A DNA stretch of 17,140 nt from Thalassiosira profunda (taxonomy: Eukaryota > Bacillariophyta > Thalassiosirophyceae > Thalassiosirales > Thalassiosiraceae): NCBI GenBank assembly GCA_036939355.1, contig JALLAP010000178.1:1-17140 (forward strand), read 5' to 3'. Both the position numbers and the translations under genes were made by a program. The notes under the pieces are model-generated. The model did not search any database. It had not been told where the DNA came from and was given only the letters and a program-made list of their open reading frames with translations. Shown here in pieces: positions 15,301 to 17,140 of the stretch (within the stretch, counting starts at the first letter, position 1; each line of letters begins with the position of its first letter).

Positions 15301-16705
15301 CCTGGACAGGCTTGTCGACTCGGAATTGAACGAAGAATTGAACGAATCAATGGCGTATACTTCAGACAAGGTCATCACACCTGATCAAGTTACCTTGGCA
15401 TTGGCCTGGTGGTCTGCCGCCGAAAATGGGGGCGCATGGCTGCTCCTATCTGGAGGCTGGGACGAGCTCAAGGACCGGGTCTTTGTGGAAAAGACTCTGG
15501 CTCCTTCGGTTCATGTACAACTCCCGCTAGCCACCCGCTCTCTCTCAAAGTTGGGTTATCAACGCTATCGATGCAATTTGAACGAGATCAAGTCTGCGTT
15601 TGTCTTGGAACGTGACAACTCGACTGGCACGCCAGATGGCGGCTCTATGCAACTCCATCAGGATGTGACGAGGCCTCATAGTTCGAGGAAGTTCTTGCCA
15701 GGCATGCTGAATCGACGACTTCCGCGCATTCCTCCTTTGCTGTTCGAAGTCGAACCGGAACAGAACGCACCAGTATATCGCTGCAGAAACCAGCAGTCGT
15801 CTCTCGCGCGGCTGCAATGCGAGGGAGGCGTGCCGAGCGCCACACTTGCAGAACTTCACTGGGATATTTGTGCGGCACTGAAGGAAGGCAATGCCGCGCA
15901 CCTGAAGCCGTCTCTCTTGCGGCACGTGCACAGTCCAAAGATACTTGGAATCTCGTTCTGCCGCGCCCACGTGGAATGCAAGCAGTGCTTCAAAGCATTA
16001 GTGAGAAGCGGGCAATCAGTTCGCAATGCCCAGCGCAACGCAGAAAGAGCCAACCTCGTCTGTCCATCCGGATGCTCACACTCGCATGCAGCTGTGAAAT
16101 GGGAATGCAGCGCTGTTATCGACGACGGAACTGGCCAAGCCAAAGTGTACGCCGAGAGAGAAGGAGCGCTGCTTCTTTTGGGTGGTAGTTTGGATGTGGG
16201 CGTTGTAGAGACTGGCGTCTGGGAATCGGAGAATGGAATCTTCTTCCAACCAGCGCTGCCGGCGTCGTCTCGTCTCATGACATGCATACACGATGCAACA
16301 ACCCAAGCCCGGAAATGTGCCATTCCGCGCAAGTCGAAGAATGGGGCCAGCAGGCAAAAGCAAACGGACAGTCCGCCCTCTGTCTTCAGTCTGCTGCCAC
16401 CGGATGCCAAGGCAGAATACCTGCTTCATCAGCACTGCCGTCAGTGGTATCAAAACCACCACCACCGCAGAATGGGCCTGTTCGTCCGGTGCAAACCGCT
16501 CTCAGAGGATGCCACCTCTGTGAACCACACTGAGATTCAAGTGGTCAAGGCATGCATTGCAAAGGTTGGCCTTGACTTTGGCGCAACGTCGACTGAAACA
16601 TTGCCGCCACTGAAGTTGTCCTTGGAGGATGCTTGCCTTGCTTCGGAGGACAGCTCTGACGATAACGCAACAGGATGGAATCTACTCCAATCGATGCACA
16701 TTTGA
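12329..16705 (+). CDS. Large multi-OB-fold protein with C-terminal zinc ribbon (candidate CTC1/RPA-like)
   Basis: 1458 residues, one exon, stop TGA. Most of the chain has no motif I can name, but several parts look like OB folds. About 360-440 begins SIRGVVTDV and has alternating strands ending in LPKYAIAPN...GAVLRAVNI. About 920-990 begins CVLTGRLVRQ. A C-terminal unit at about 1165-1290 carries C1217-x2-C1220 ... C1245-x3-C1249, then a strand KWECSAVIDDGTGQAKVYAE and LLLLGG. A zinc ribbon inserted in an OB fold that continues with D-G-T-G-x-A is the layout of RPA70 DNA-binding domain C and of the C-terminal region of CTC1, the large subunit of the CST telomere/DNA-replication complex. Length and fold order favour CTC1 (over 1200 residues in animals and plants) over RPA1 (about 600). 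Residues about 20-60 and 540-630 are low-complexity and probably disordered. The CTC1 name is a hypothesis; another single-strand DNA-binding protein is possible. Confidence 0.8.
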   Translation: MNAPPPSSALVGYLRHVISGSGSDEQSAGKKRPRPWDASSGENGGSVGNEGTLHKGFIFIPEEQRSNGDSRSPSPLSFFPSQSDGYPIVVPYQCLRIACSAAATGELVRVPWYSLICYRDGRGDMVFSSRDGDSRNVPLDGANHRSSGSKKADQFLVIEAHQESLRTASSGLQLDPREQPKGEDNDVPETMELDTLAQREAQAQHIKGTPGKGKKKSPAFGKEPMNVAGVVDAISPILLNDSSEDAFAIMELYQPSTDIDADVMTAVAIIRGEKALCMHPAIHPGQSLALMGVVSRRWKVPDEMKKKAAGDQNDLYQRLGNRVPDRVILITAASSISWKGRQGPARELDPSLPSTVESLTSIRGVVTDVHYHFGKSKEGRREHPVLHFVTLKLLTPTDDASAEPKMARIYLPKYAIAPNLALGMQPGAVLRAVNIHSISQSAEENPCEVLDEVNADSLSFVACLRSTLAVERCAGEGHNRSRPSHSWFVAQQQPFMLVPDHTITDICSDPFRTKSSAQYVAEEEMRSQIEPKVDAFSQSLANSPERAQRPGDRDQSDPMPSDDTPTMPKLDDLFAHRQRNVAGGKPSKECGCVKRRSNRVNGRENGRHSMRDPYAEFFDHAHCVPTSDAVECGSSCNEFSSYIHHQHSTPANLPLVVELERIRDACARNFIHRVALYLRSNPQAAASGWTSSFFYHRLKLGQVLNDYSRSQGAASSKVWYGDDSMGDIYSWGCVDVDSADPSFGVARATIRDDACSIPVCEFQNEAGGNQHVPGGSPAWVQIGCVVVSCLCLGSSQKDLLSKCDNSSQSGSEDAFGPSSSKQVISHSFLPPMSVGGDENNTDGHAFLFLVNNLVFVGSVHIATKEMVSAGSINGRRANHVNCEMNASASVLTNANESLSIRECLEQTASKDGNGDRNDNPCVLTGRLVRQRLNFRKLKQKCYEGWTVVLSHVDSAVTDVMSVASVLQTIEVKISVPFGDAASFGSDALDAALDRLVDSELNEELNESMAYTSDKVITPDQVTLALAWWSAAENGGAWLLLSGGWDELKDRVFVEKTLAPSVHVQLPLATRSLSKLGYQRYRCNLNEIKSAFVLERDNSTGTPDGGSMQLHQDVTRPHSSRKFLPGMLNRRLPRIPPLLFEVEPEQNAPVYRCRNQQSSLARLQCEGGVPSATLAELHWDICAALKEGNAAHLKPSLLRHVHSPKILGISFCRAHVECKQCFKALVRSGQSVRNAQRNAERANLVCPSGCSHSHAAVKWECSAVIDDGTGQAKVYAEREGALLLLGGSLDVGVVETGVWESENGIFFQPALPASSRLMTCIHDATTQARKCAIPRKSKNGASRQKQTDSPPSVFSLLPPDAKAEYLLHQHCRQWYQNHHHRRMGLFVRCKPLSEDATSVNHTEIQVVKACIAKVGLDFGATSTETLPPLKLSLEDACLASEDSSDDNATGWNLLQSMHI
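15977..16172 (+). other. Zinc-ribbon plus OB-fold strand segment (residues about 1217-1281)
   Basis: Two cysteine pairs, CKQC and CPSGC, are 24 residues apart, followed within 10 residues by a conserved-looking strand WECSAVIDDGTGQAKVY. The combination of a four-cysteine ribbon and D-D-G-T-G-x-A resembles the nucleic-acid-binding zinc-ribbon OB fold of RPA70. Extra histidines (H-S-H) follow the last cysteine. Confidence 0.55.
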
Positions 16706-17013
16706 TCCAGCACCATTAATAGGCATAGAATAGTTCATACTAAACAAGAGACTACTCTCAACCATGACTGGCTCTTGAGCGAGGAGGCTGAGCCAAGGAA
16801 ATCACGTGATGATTTCTTTTCACGTGACATATTTGTACTGATTCCTTGGTGAAAGATACTTCAAGCCGTCACGCGTCAACCTTTCTTTTTTGCTGCTTCC
16901 ACTTCCAACTCATCACTTTCCCCCACGAGCTGCACAGCAACCAGCCGCGCGCTGCCGACGACCCCGCTTGTTGTGAGCCATTCCGCCGTGGATATCTTTG
17001 CTGCAATAGTAGT
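16706..17013. other. Intergenic, 3' UTR of gene 8 and promoter of gene 9
   Basis: This 308-bp spacer lies between two same-strand genes. Its left part should hold the 3' UTR of the OB-fold gene and includes a possible stem TGGCTC (16769-16774) / GAGCCA (16790-16795). Its centre holds the paired CACGTG palindromes annotated separately, about 190-210 bp before the next ATG. A minus-strand frame at 16869-17120 overlaps the next gene and shows no domain. Confidence 0.5.
16793..16849. promoter_or_regulatory. Paired TCACGTGA palindromes framed by an inverted repeat
   Basis: ATCACGTGAT (16801-16810) is a perfect 10-bp palindrome, and a second TCACGTGA lies at 16820-16827, 18 bp further on. CCAAGGAA (16793-16800) and TTCCTTGG (16842-16849) form an inverted repeat around both. 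CACGTG is the core bound by bHLH and many bZIP factors. The position, about 165 bp before the ATG of a plastid-targeted gene, fits a promoter element. The function is inference. Confidence 0.55.
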
Positions 17014-17140
17014 ATGGCGAAGATGAGATTCAGTGCGGAGAGCGTCGCCCTCTTTGCCTGCCTGCTTCTATCGGGCGGGCAGATAAGCGGGGTTGTGGGA
17101 TTTTCATCCGGGACGATCAATAGAATCTCGCGACCGACGA
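17014..17140 (+). CDS. N-terminus of a plastid-targeted or secreted protein (partial)
   Basis: The first ATG opens a frame to the window edge, giving 42 residues: MAKMRFSAES, then a hydrophobic core VALFACLLL, a small-residue stretch SGGQISGVVG and F-S-S-G-T-I-N-R-I-S-R. A signal-peptide-like core ending in V-V-G|F, with Phe31 at +1 and Ser/Arg-rich, acid-free sequence after it, matches the bipartite plastid presequence of diatoms and relatives. The mature protein lies outside the window, so no function can be given. Secretion without plastid import is the alternative. Confidence 0.6.
   Translation, partial: MAKMRFSAESVALFACLLLSGGQISGVVGFSSGTINRISRPT

Noticed and set aside
1..17140. tRNA, rRNA, CRISPR arrays, transposons, bacterial operon signals
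   Set aside because: I looked for T-loop-like motifs, regularly spaced repeats, transposase motifs and terminal inverted repeats and saw none that hold together. The genes are eukaryotic in content and arrangement.

Overview
This window looks like nuclear DNA from a photosynthetic protist with a complex, red-lineage plastid, most likely a diatom or another stramenopile alga. The evidence is a spliceosomal GT-AG intron in an otherwise intron-poor, gene-dense stretch, eukaryote-only families (a PDK1-like AGC kinase, a DUF2462/UPF0390 basic protein, a TMEM223-like mitochondrial membrane protein), and two N-termini built as signal peptide plus a phenylalanine at the expected cleavage site, the ASAFAP-type plastid-entry signal of diatoms and relatives. 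TAA, TAG and TGA all behave as stops. I cannot name the species.

Layout: nine protein genes, the first and last cut by the window edges, with strands alternating strictly -,+,-,+,-,+,-,+ and then +. (1) 1-1355, minus: membrane-anchored protein with a glycosyltransferase-like (GT-B) look and one 79-bp intron. (2) 1763-2773, plus: TMEM223-like mitochondrial membrane protein. (3) 2797-4005, minus: PDK1-like AGC kinase with unusual catalytic- and activation-loop residues. (4) 4121-6307, plus: acidic, long coiled-coil protein with nuclear-type basic motifs and a C-terminal cysteine/histidine finger. (5) 6700-9678, minus: one uninterrupted protein joining a HAD nucleotidase, a class I methyltransferase and an MDR dehydrogenase behind a plastid-type presequence. 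(6) 9930-11255, plus: alpha/beta hydrolase. (7) 11355-11720, minus: DUF2462 basic protein. (8) 12329-16705, plus: 1458-residue protein with probable OB folds and a C-terminal zinc-ribbon OB fold, a candidate CTC1/RPA-type single-strand DNA binder. (9) 17014 to the right edge, plus: start of a plastid-targeted or secreted protein.

How they relate: this is a eukaryotic neighbourhood, not an operon, and I see no single pathway shared by all genes. The arrangement gives four head-to-head pairs that could share promoters (spacers of about 407, 115, 251 and 608 bp) and tight tail-to-tail pairs, the closest with 23 bp between stop codons. The most interesting object is gene 5, where three enzymes that are normally separate are fused, implying that a phosphatase, a methyl-transfer and a redox step act on one pathway inside the plastid. 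Second come the CTC1-like candidate, the PDK1-like kinase with substituted key residues, a diverged direct repeat between genes 4 and 5, and a pair of CACGTG palindromes framed by an inverted repeat upstream of gene 9. I found no tRNA, rRNA, CRISPR array, transposon or virus-like gene.
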